Shown in pieces: positions 11,401 through 23,400 of a stretch of DNA of 64,000 bases; position 1 is the stretch's first letter, and every line of letters starts with the position of its first letter. The DNA is from Lutjanus erythropterus (lineage: Eukaryota; Chordata; Actinopteri; Lutjaniformes; Lutjanidae): NCBI GenBank assembly GCA_020091685.1, contig CM034591.1, forward strand, positions 10,364,833 through 10,428,832, given 5' to 3'. The notes under the pieces are model-generated. The model ran no database searches and was not told the DNA's origin. It saw only the letters and a list, made by a program, of their open reading frames with translations. Both the position numbers and the translations under genes were made by a program.

Positions 11401-14400
11401 TGCATGCCTGTTTCTCCCCTCTGTGTGTCTGTGTTTGCAAAACTATACCAACTCATGTGTACAGTGGTTATTTAAATCCAGTTTTCTGTTTAGTTGAGCA
11501 TCCTCGAGTCTCAAGTTCTTTTTAAATCAAGTCTGCTGAGTCATTTCACTCCCATCTCCCATGTTGCCTCCCACCATGCCGCTGTAGCTCTGCCCCTCGC
11601 CTCACCCTCCCCTCCTGCCTCTGTCAGCTCGCTCAGGGAACAAGGCTAGACACAGAGTAAGCAGCAGCAGCAGCAGCAGCAACGGTGGCAGCGCTGGCGG
11701 CTGCCTTCTCACCGACTTGGAGACGTGCAGTGCTTACCAGAGAGGGGAGTACTTCTATCAACAAGCCAATAGCTCCGACAGGAATTTTTCATTACACAGT
11801 TGTTAGGCAAGGAGGCAGGGAGGTGGGGGAAAGCTGATGTCATTAGCAGGGGTGTGCGAGTGCATCAGCAGCCATGTCACATGCTGCTAGGTGGGTCAGT
11901 GATGCGGACGGAGATGCATGGCAGTTTCACCGAGCACAGAGGCAGCAGGTTAGCTCCCCCGTCAGCCAGGGTAGGGGGAGATGTGATGATGAGGGAAGTT
12001 TTTTTTTTTTTAAATGACATTTCCTTTGTGTGACGAATCTCTCGGTGATCTTTTTCTATGTAACGCAGCCTGAAACAGTTTTCTTTACAGCTGTCTAACA
12101 CTTCCTCTCCTCTCTCTGTTTCTACATCTCTGAACTGGATCTTGGACCGAAAAGAGTCGGAGCTGGCTGCGGTGGGCAGCAGGAGGATGCTCTTCCCCAA
12201 CTGTGGTGGCATGCCCGGCTCCCAGGAGGTGCCGTCATCCAGGGGCCCGCCGGGTGTCACAGACCTGGGCCTGGGCCTCCAGTCGCTCCGGCTGTCCGGG
12301 TGGGACAGACCCTGGAGCAGCCAGGAAACGGACACACAGACCTCCCCCTCCCAGGCTCAGACCAGCTCACCCTCCAGTAAGTGCCAGATGTTTTATTACT
12401 TAAATTAATTTAAGAACAACAACAAAAGTTTTTGTTTGGTCTTCAGTGTTTTAAACCACATAATGAATCCAGAGTGTGGTTGATGGTGGTAGCCGTTTTC
12501 CCAAGAGTTTATCAGCTCTCATTACTCCTTTTTTTGTATTATAGTAGATGTTATAACATCTGAGGTTTTGATTTGTGCCCTCGTTTCTGTTGAAATATGT
12601 GGTGGCTGGTCTGTGTGTGGGAACAGGCTGTAGCGTCACCAGGGAGGATGATGTAGCAGTTTTGCTTTGCTGCATCTCATGCTATCCAGCAGGCAGGGAA
12701 AAAAGGTCCACTGAAGCTACTTTTCTTTTCCTCAGACCTATAAGGAGGCAAGTTTTGATTTTAAGTAAGAAGTTGAGTCATATTCTATATATTTAATTAT
12801 ATAACCTGTTGCTCAAACGGGTGCCAGGATGTTGAGATTTCCCAGGCACAGTAGGTAGTTTTGGTCAGGATACAAACCAGACAAGTCAATTAGCTGCTTA
12901 AAGGGATAGTTGGGGTTATTTGAAGGGGGGTCATATGTCATTATCATCAACCATCAGTGTTTTACCTACAGTAAGGTCGTCAAGTGTATTGATAGTCCAG
13001 TACTCTTTCAAAACGACGTTTAAAACAATACAATACAAACATTTGACAGTATAAAAAATATCGAACTATAAAAAAGTGCTCATTCATTCGTTAGGGCTCA
13101 TTAAGACTTCAGTTCGGTCTTTATCGTCCTGCCTGAAGCTTGACTCACAGCTAGAGCTGCAACAATGAGTTGGTCAATCGATCAGTTGTCAGCTATCAGA
13201 TCAATCAACTATTTTGATAAGAAATTAAATGTTTTGTTTTAAGAAAAAGTATCAATTCTCCCATTCCAGGTTGTCAAATGTGAATATTTTCTGGTTTCTT
13301 TTGTCCTGACAGTAAACGGAATATCTTTGGATTGTGGACAAAACAAGACATTTGAGGATGTCACCTTGGGTTTGGCGAATGTTTATCAACATTTTTATGG
13401 ACCTCACAACTAATCGATTAATCAAGAAAGCGATTGGCAGATTAACTGATGAGGAAAATAGTCGTTGGCCTACTTGCAGCATAGCAAAACCAGATGACCA
13501 GTGACCAATTCTATACTGCCACTGTGAAGGTTGTTAATTAAATTAATTTTTATTATTTTGTGTACCTTGGCCCTTTTGTCTTTTTGCTGTGGTATCAAAA
13601 GAGGTATTAAGTATATATTTTTTTATTCTGGTATTGTGACAGCCCTAACCTACAGTAGATGCTGGTCAGCATACCCCCAGTTTAGAGAAGCAGCATTCAA
13701 AAACTAAATATCACTTTAAATGTACACCATGTTCAGAATATTTTCACTGCTTTTCTTTATCACAGTCTTTTCTGATTGCTGTCTCTGAACCAACCAGACA
13801 AAAGAAAATTCAGATCCAGAAAATTCAGTCTGACTTTGGCGAATCCGAACTAATCTTTTTAAGCACCAAATTCACATAGTAGCACAAACTAACCAACCAG
13901 TCAAGGCAACAATAGACCTGTGTTCTGAGTCATAAAATTACTGATTTCATCTGCAGTGTTTGGTTAAGATATGATTATCTTTTATTAGTCCTACAATCAG
14001 GAAGTTTGCATTGTGACAGCAGCATGTGGACAAGCAGAAATAAAATAAGAACAATATAAACAAACGAAGTAGACTATATTTGTTCCACTGCACATAGGGA
14101 TTTTGAAATGGCGCAGGTTAATATTACAACCAGGTGAAATATGGGAGTATTTAGAGTGATGTTTGGCTTGTATAATGTTTAAAGGCTTTCTGACAGTGAA
14201 AATATTCTAATTGTATTTTTAAGTGCGTAAAATGCCTTTTGTTGCTGACCCTGTCCACAGCAGTATATTGCTGACCTTCTGTGCCGTTGCCCCTCTCGGC
14301 ATCTCAAAACCGGTGGCTTACTGACAAGCATCCACTGTAGCTAATACACCAGGAATCATTACCTCGGACACATTGAATAATATGAACTATCCCATTAACA

Positions 14401-17400
14401 TGCGTGAATGTGGAAGATGTAACATTTTGGCTGTCAGACAGATCTCAGATGAGCGTCCGTCTTGGGAAGAGGTACCACCGAATACGACGCTGCCCCACTT
14501 GTCGTGACCCCATTTGTAGTTTTATTGCTGCATGTCTAAACCGACCGGTAGAACTTCATTTAGCGATTTCTAAACTAGGCCCGCAACAAAGTGGGACAGA
14601 GCTCTGAATGCAGGCTGCAGCTGAATAATCCCCTCAGAGCCTCATGTTCACTGTTACAGGCCACACGGTACATATCTGTCACAGTTACCAGCTGACTCAC
14701 ACTGTTATCAAGAGGAAGGAAGACGCTGCTTCATATGCAAGGAGTGGCTGCTCGGCAGTCACCAGACTTTTTTTGGGAAAGGTGTCACATGAACTGACCT
14801 CCAGTAATTGTGCTAGATCACACAGATTAGCAATTTTGTCATCAATATTTGTACTGAGATTTTGTTCTGTATGTGCAACATCTATTGCCTTGTCTTTTTT
14901 GGTCCCGGGAGAGACGCCCTCTTCTTTGTGCCTCTTCTGAGATTTCTTCCAGTTTCTACTGTTTAAAGGGGTTTTTAGGGTAGTTTTTCCTTCCTAGAGT
15001 CAAGGTTTAGTGTGTCATGTGCCGTGCAGCTTGTAAAGCTCCCTGAGGCAAGTCTTTATTTTGAGCTTTGTAAATTAAATTTAACTTATGACTAAAGGGA
15101 AAGACGTGTAGCTTCTGTGACAAGATTCTGTTTCAGATTAGTAGCAGCCAAGTTAAACATCAAATGTAAAATTGAAAATGCTTTGAGCGTCGATGCCTCA
15201 GGCATTTTGGCTGCCAGCTTTCACACCAAGTATCTTCTTTCTGTTCTCTTTAACAGTTTGTACTTTGCACAAAAGTATAAAAACAGAGGTATCATGCATC
15301 TTTATAGCTACTTAATACCCCATAATGTGCACCCCAACAAATAATAATCAAAATAAAAGAACAATAATAACAGTACAGTGATACATTTGGTTAAGAAATT
15401 TGGATAATAGAAAGGAGAGAAAAAAATAACTTAAAAGAACTTAAAAAAAATAATAAAGTGGTTTGACTGGGGGAATACCTTAATATTCAAATAAAACATT
15501 TATTTTCTGTATCCGCTTCCATCTCATATTAAAAAGTTTGTTTGTTTCCTAATCCAGTGATTTATTTTCTCCATTTTTATAGATTTGGATAGTTGTGTCC
15601 TTCCACTTGCTCAGCGGTGGCGCCTCTGGGTTTTAACCAGTTTTGTTCTTTGCTATAAAGGACAGTTCACCCCAAAATCAAAAACACACATTTTCCCCCT
15701 GGCCTGCAGTAGTGTCACAATACTGCAATTTTTAATTTCAATACAATAAAAATATTGATATTCTATTTTCAATGCATGGGGAAATTGTTTTCTCACCAGT
15801 GAGGGCAGAAAATTTTAGCCTTTATAGATCTTTTAATAAAAATCTATACCGTGACATATGGATAAAGCAAATGACGTGAGTGATGAGAAGACAGACAGCG
15901 GGACTATGTGGGAGCTGCAGCGTGTGTCAACTCACTGTCGGAGATAAGAGAACGAAAAAGTGCAGCTGCTACATTTTAAATATTCAGTATTGATTTTAAA
16001 TATTTTTGACAACACTAGCCTGTAGCCCTTTTTATATATTTTTTTTCTGTGAGTTGTAGCGCTTGAGAGATACCGGCTGGTGCTCAAGGTGCCAAAAAAT
16101 TAAATTGGAAACGGAGTCGCACAAGATAATCCACAGACCTTGTTAGCAGTTTCATGTAAGAACTGCTTTCTGCAGTAGAATCTACCAGAACTACTTTAGG
16201 ATCTACTAGACCAACTTTCTTTCTTGGAAACAAAATAGTTCTGCTCACATCGAGGTCTGTGGATTATCTTGAGTAACTTGGTCGTGATTTTTGGAGAGAC
16301 ATTGGTGTTTCTTTTTTTGGTGGTTACAGTGACATAAGCATAATGGTCTCATTATTCTTGAGAGAAGGCAGACAAATCTACAGTCTCTCACCAAAACTCA
16401 AACAAAAACTCTAGATGGACCAAAATTTAATTTTTGGGTGAACTGTCCCTTAAGTGCCACTACTCTTAAAATCCTTAAAAGATACTCATGAACTTGGCTG
16501 TGGTCTTTTACCAAGTAACAGCTGCTCAGGCTCCAACTGCAGTGTGCACTAAAATATTTTACTATAGCTTTTGATTATTTCGGCCAAGTATTCTACCTCC
16601 TCGCATTTTCACCAGAAACAGTTGTCTCCTCAGGGTATTCAGCTTCGGTAACAGGTGTCATAAAAAAAAGTGTGATTGGATTTTCTAAGTGTTCTCTCCA
16701 AACTGCTGAGCTTGTAGTTTCCATGTATTATGTCTTTCCGTGTTTCTGGTGATAGAACTAAATTCTGTTCCGTCTCCCAACTAGTGATTGCTCTGATTTC
16801 ATAACTTCTAGATTCTTCTACGATTTGATAGATCTGACCTAATGGTTTTTTTATCTGCTGTTAGTTTCTAATACAAGTTATGACATGGTGATTATAATAA
16901 AATTGGATAAAAGTGAAGTTTTTTGGTAGATTATAATTCTGATAAATTCTCAAAAGTATCTTCCTTTATCTGTAACTATGATTGTATGAAGTCAGCCCTT
17001 ACCTGCTTTTTTTTTTTGTAAGTATTGTCATTCAAAGTTGGCTTAAATTACCCGTACATTGCATTTTCCATGTATGTCTTAATTTTGGAAACTTGAGTGT
17101 GCATGGCAGCCTTTCAGTCAGGTCTGCAGATTCAGCACACAGACCCCACTTTCTTAATTTGCTCATCCAGTTGCAAGAGAGATTCCCTAAAAGAGCAAAG
17201 AGATTAAAATTTTGGAAAGCAATTCAGCCTCCTGACAAATCGATACGGCTCTGTGGATTCAGCACACACATCCCGTTTCCTTCGGTTTGCTCGTCCTCTC
17301 GCAAAACGTCAAACAAGCTAAGGGGTAATATCGCCATGACTGCTTGCACAGATCACTCTGAAATGGCTGAGTCACCTCACTGTAAATGGTGCAATTGTTC

Positions 17401-20400
17401 TGTTTCTCCAGTGCTAGGTATACTGAACAGTCCCTTCAGTAGCATCCTCGGGAAGCCCCCGGGCTACCTGCCCCCTGAGTCCATGAGCATGACTGCTGAC
17501 TTCTTGGAGAAGTTCCCCAGCATGGCTCGCATGGCAAACCGTCTGGACTCCAGCTCCTTCCTGGACTCTCGCTCCAGCAGTCCTGAAGACTCTGAGACCA
17601 GCGGCTTCAGCTCTGGCTCGGACCACCTCTGTGACATGCTGGTAAGAAGCATACTTATTCTGTTATTGATGTTTTATGTGTTGGACTGTTGTGGGCCAGT
17701 CAGGTGGCCGGTTGGACAGCCAAGTCATATGATCACCTGTAGAGAACATAAATATAACGACACCTCAGAGCTTGTTCAGACATTCAGCTTGAACTGCACT
17801 GCTACACACGACATGCCTCACCCTCATAATGTACCAAACACACTCTACCAGTTTGGTGGTCTATTTAAACTGCAAAAATTTCCCATCTTGCCCTCTGCCA
17901 GCTGGTGCCACTGCTGCCCTGCATCAGCATCGCTAAGGTTGGGTACCATTCACATTTGAACAGATGCATTACCTAGAATTCAGTACTGGTACGCTACTGT
18001 CTGTAATAACAAAATGTAATTTAAATTGGAAAAAACATGCAGACTTTTCAATTTCAAGATGATTTATTTCTAAGATTCTATTTAGAGCATTTTACACACT
18101 ACACAAAAATAAAATCCCTCATGTCAAATTCATCTCTCCACCCTCCAGTCTGTGCAACATAAACAGTGTTGCCCTGGTGACAGAGGAACTACATGTCATA
18201 TCCTTCCTGTTATGTCGTCATACCGCTGTGCTTGCATACTGTAAGATTCCCCATTGATGCCGTGCAATTCACAAATATTTGTTTCATGTTAAGGTTTCGG
18301 ATGTACTAATAAATCTCAGATACTGCTGTGATGTGCTAAATAGCATGCTGGTGAAAGATTTCAGGCGAGTGTTGCTAACAGCAGTAAAATGCTAAGCCAA
18401 CAAAGACGGTTATCACTGTAAAAACGCCCAGTTTTATCCAACAACTTATCCCACAAACTAATCACCTGAAGAAGCTGTCGATGCCTTAGCTTTCTGGCTG
18501 TGAGAATATTGCACTCTTAAGCTTTTAGATGAACTGTATTTTGTTTGCCAGCTTTGCATTTCATGTTACATCATGTCGAGTTTTGAAAAGTTTAACTTTA
18601 CTTGCGACCGCTTTAGCTTGCTGTTGTTGCTCACTCTGTCACTTTATTTTTCTCTATACTGTTATTCTCACTCGGATGCGCAGCCAGGTGTCGAAATTTG
18701 GCACAGATTGTTTTAATTGGTACTTTGTAATATCAAGGTAATGCAGTCAGTACCCTTAAAAGTACAGAGTTTGGTCCCCGACCTCCAGCAGGGTTTAAGA
18801 TAGTCACTCTTAAATCGGTGCAAACAAGATCTGCAGGAAGTGATGAAGTTTGAGCCTAGACACCAATGTGTGTCCTTCTGCTGTAATAAGGATTTTAAAC
18901 ATGATGTCTGACTGAAATAATAAAATGGTTGCTTGGGCCTTTATTTAATGCTTTTATTATAGATGAGTCGATTGTGTTTATTTGGTGTCCAAAGCTCTGA
19001 CCTTTCAGTTCCCCTCAAAACGCCAAGCTCAGTCTCTCAGGGGAAGCAAGACTACGGGTTGATGCTGAGGTAGAGGTGGGGGTCATAAAACGCTGTACAC
19101 GCTGCATAGCTTTTGATTGCGATGTGGCAGCAGGCCTGCAGCACAAGTGGGCTGCTTCAGTACACCTATCTGATCATAAAGATGCAATTAAAATATGTTG
19201 CAGTGAGAGGTCATATGAGGGGGGAAAGCAGACTTAAACTGCTGCATGAACTCGCTGGCAGGCTTCGCTGGAAATACAACCCGTTTCTGAAGAGAAGCTC
19301 AGAGCAGCAGACTGGAAAGTGACAAGACTTTGTTGTTCTGATGGAATCAGTGATGTGAAAATGTACATGTCAGCTTGCCTTGTAAGCCAACAAAGAACAG
19401 GTTCCACTACTCCCTCTTTTAGCTGCATTTACATGGACCCTTTTCTTCAACAAATCAGAATAAAAATGCCCCATGTAACCTTCTCAATCAGAAGAGACTT
19501 GCTGGATTGGAAGGTGTTTTCAGTTAGGCTGACAATAGTGGTATAAACCTTTTGCTAATTCGTTCATTATGAAAATATTAGCATCTAATGTAAACGCTTA
19601 ATATGATTGATCCTCTCTGGCTGAAATAAATGTATACGCATGGGGGTAACATTAGCCGACGTGAATGAGTTTCTTGATGAAACATTTTAATCACTGCAGT
19701 AATTATCCAATGGAAGCCTCTTACCTGTTTGCCTAGTTAAATCCAGGTCTATTTGTCAACTCACGAAAAGCAGCTAAATTAATTTGGCAATTTTATGGCT
19801 GAACTCTTCCAGATATTTGTGACAGACATACTGTGGAAATTTTAAAATAAAGATGCATCTTGAACATGAATCATATTGGAGTATTGAATTGACATATCAG
19901 TCTAATGAATCAAACCACATTGCATGTCCAACAACATTTAATCTTAACTTTCGCCACCTGGTTGAAGAAATCTTGTCCATGTAACTGTTTTCATCAGCAG
20001 CTGCTTTTTGTTTACATAAATATGATTGATTCAATACACTGCTCATATTTTATTTGCTAGATGATATTAGTCTCTTGTTTCCAGTAAGGTACAATTGCCT
20101 GAACATGTTTGTTTCTCTGCAGTCGACTCTGCGGATTTCCCCTCCCCTGCCTTATCTTGCATCAAACATGCAGAAGGATCTGCTGCGACTTGGCTCCCGT
20201 CTGGACCCCCAGGACTCCAGCTCTCCTCTGACCCCACCATCCAGTGCCAGCCCCGCCTCCTCAGCCATCTCCCGCCGCTGGCGCACCGGCTCTCCGTGGC
20301 CTGGTTCAGACATGCTTGATCAGTCGGATGACGCGTTCAGTATTGAGAGGGAGGCCCGCCTCCACAGACAGGCTGCAGGTAAATCTAAAACAAATCTGAC

Positions 20401-23400
20401 TGAGCACTGTTCTACCCTTTTTCATTGTCTTATAGCCTAGCTTTAACGGCGTACGTGGTTATGTTGTCGGCATTTTTGCTTACTCCTTTTTCTGGACTCT
20501 TCAGCTGTGAATGAGGCCACGTTCACCTGGAGCGGTCAGCTGCCTCCCAGAAACAACAAAGACCCTCTGTACTCCTGCAAGGTCTTTCTGGGTGGCGTGC
20601 CCTGGGACATCACAGAAGGTACCTACTGCTTTAATTTTACACTGGCAGACCTCTTTTGATGATTTTTACATGCTTATTACTGTTAATCATCATGTGCAAT
20701 GAGTGAGCAGCCTTTAAGGGACTGTGCTTAAATCCATACGTTGATTAAAACACAGATTAAGTGTGTGCAGCTTTACAGCAGCTGCCATAACTCTGGTTTA
20801 GATTAGATAAGATGATGCTTTATCAATCTGCCAGACAGAAACCTCAGGTGTTAAAGAAGCATCAGTACAGGTAAATGGAGAATCAAAGTGTATAAAATAA
20901 ATATCAGAATAAGAAAATACACAGCAATTAAACTCTAAATCATAATTGAGCAATGGCGGTATACATACGGTAGCAAGAACTGGTGTTGCACTTGAACTAA
21001 TGTTGCAATTCTGTCCCAAGCAAAATGAGTGGTGTGATTAGCAGCAGTAATGTATTACAGTGTACTTCAGAATATGGTATTATTGTAGAAAGTGAAAGTG
21101 AAGTGGACATGGTGCAAGTACTGCAAATTAAATGCAAGTAGCATCAGTCTGAAACTTAAAGTGCTCCACTGTTTGACCATGAGGTTGTTAAGGGGATACA
21201 AGGTGTTTTCCGTAATACGTAACCGATCAGAAAGGTTGGCTCTGCTCTGGGAAATACCAGGAGCTGTTAGAGGTGGTGGTGGAGAAAAGATGCTTCGCAG
21301 ACAGTTTGCTGCAGTGTGCTGCGTCAAAGTGAACAAAGAAAACTGTACCTGCAATAAGACTAAAACTGATTTTTTTAAAAAAAGGAAAAAGGGGGTTTAC
21401 CTAGCGTGTAGCAGGCCACATTTTGCCTTTTGTCATAGCTCAAAAACTGACATCCATAGAAAAGTTTGGTCTCATTTCAAACTGGAACATTTGCTAAAGG
21501 ACTGTATTGGCAAGGAACTGGTGATATGATGCATATCACAATACGATTCAATATGTTTTGTTATAATCTACGCAAGGTGATATACTGCCATTTTTTTAAA
21601 ATCAAATTTTAAGGAAACTGACAGTGTGAAGAACACACCACCATACACATAATACTTGAGTTAAAAAAGTTAACTTTTTTATGCAAACAGAACAGGGAAC
21701 CTAGATAAGAACACTGCTATTTAACAGTCATGGGTTTAAACAACACAAAATGAACCATGGCCATGGATCTTTGCATGCATCAAGATATCCAGATAGTGTT
21801 TTAAGAATTGATACAGTATCACGAAACATAATATCATGATACTCAATATTTTTTATATTTTCTTACACTTGTATTCTGCAAGTTAATGCTATATTCGATG
21901 TAATACGATGCACTAAAATTGGGCACTTAGGTTTGGTGACATCTACCAATTTGGTATAAGACGGTGTCTTGAGTGAAATGTCGCAATCGAAGATTGTTTT
22001 AAAAACAGAACTCTGGCAAATCTGAATGGAAACATTACCTTGATACAGAAGGCTTTTAAGTCACAATTAAGTCTGATTCGGCACAATACAAGATTCATAA
22101 ATCTCTATTTTAGCTGCTGTCTTGACTGTAAAAGCGCTGCAAGGAACAACTGACTGAATTAAAGTCTTTGTCCTGGAAGTGAGAGGGAGGTAGGGAGGGG
22201 TGTTTGGTGTGATGTTACAACAAAATGTTTGACTTAAACTGCTATAAATATTTTGTCTGTTTAGAAATTTGAACTTACTGTCTAGTTTGTTTCCTGGAGT
22301 TTATACAGTTCGGTGAACTCGGGACACTAAGTCCCACCACACTATTCTGTGCACCTTAAAGAAAGCTGGGACTGTATGAAACACTATGTAGTGATAATTA
22401 AACTATTGCATACATCTGTAAAAGAACTTGCACTATAGGACAAAATTTATTCCAAACTTTGCAAATCTCACTGATTGCCTCTGGGAGTTGTGGTGGCTTT
22501 GCAGTAGGTGCTTCACCATCTGTTGCCTGGCAGAGATCTGCATTCTGTGGAGTGAATTCTTGTCTTGATGATGGATTCAGCAAATTTCAGGTCATAATTT
22601 CCCACCATTGAATTGTTCCCATTAAAAATGGAGCCTGATATAAATGGAAGCATGATATGAACTTGTATTTTTTGGATGCTCACCATTGAAAACAGGAGAG
22701 GTCATTATGCTTATTTTATGTCTTGGGTATTTTTAAGCTGTCTGAATGTTAACTTCCCACGACCACATCTGTTAAAACTAGAAATGTCACTTGATAGAAG
22801 CCAGACTCAATGAAACGGATTCTACTTTACTGAAGAAATGTTATTTTTTATTTATATAGCACTTTTCTAAACACGGTACGAAGTGTTTCACCCTAGGCAA
22901 ATTCTAAACAAATCATAAAAACAATTTGATCATAAAAATTTCCAAGTAAACAAAATCCAAGCGAATAAAACAGCAAAATAGACTGTCATTAAAAAATAAC
23001 AAGGAAATTTCAATAAAACCAGCAAAGGAGAGCTGTAAAAATCAAAGCAAATAAAACAAAGGCAATAAAAGGCAGTTAATGAAAAGTAGGAAAGGTAAGT
23101 ATGTTCAAAGAAATCAGGTGAGCAGAATGAGGGGCTGCTTTTAAATCTCTTAGGTGGCTCGTTTCGTAACGTTGGGGCTCTGGCTGTAAATGCTGTCACC
23201 TTTAGTTTTAAGCCAGCCCTGGGGAACAGGTAAAAGTTGTACATTTAGTCTTTGTTCTTTTTCCAGCCGGCCTGATCAACACCTTCAGCGGTTACGGCCC
23301 TCTGACTGTGGAGTGGCCGGGTAAGGATGGAAAGCACCCTCGCTGTCCTCCCAAAGGTAATGTGGCTAAAGGTAACAACGAGCTGGTAGGCTATTTTATA

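Larger units (their letters stand above)
12377..17411 (+). other. cpeb1 intron 3
   Basis: The largest cpeb1 intron, 5.0 kb. It is mostly occupied by the three repeats listed separately, with AT-rich DNA between. A reading frame at 16982-17959 only extends exon 4 outward and is not a separate gene. Confidence 0.6.

Noticed and set aside
12091..12154. Extending cpeb1 exon 3 to the stronger acceptor at 12089-12090
   Set aside because: Joined to exon 2 it gives a stop after two codons, and the added stretch looks like a pyrimidine tract, not protein.
16982..17959. 325-codon frame as an independent gene
   Set aside because: Only the middle part (17412-17641) is coding, as cpeb1 exon 4 with proper splice sites. 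The flanks are intron read through by chance.
21092..21529. 145-codon frame in cpeb1 intron 6
   Set aside because: AT-rich codon use, low-complexity lysine stretch and no recognisable domain or splice context.
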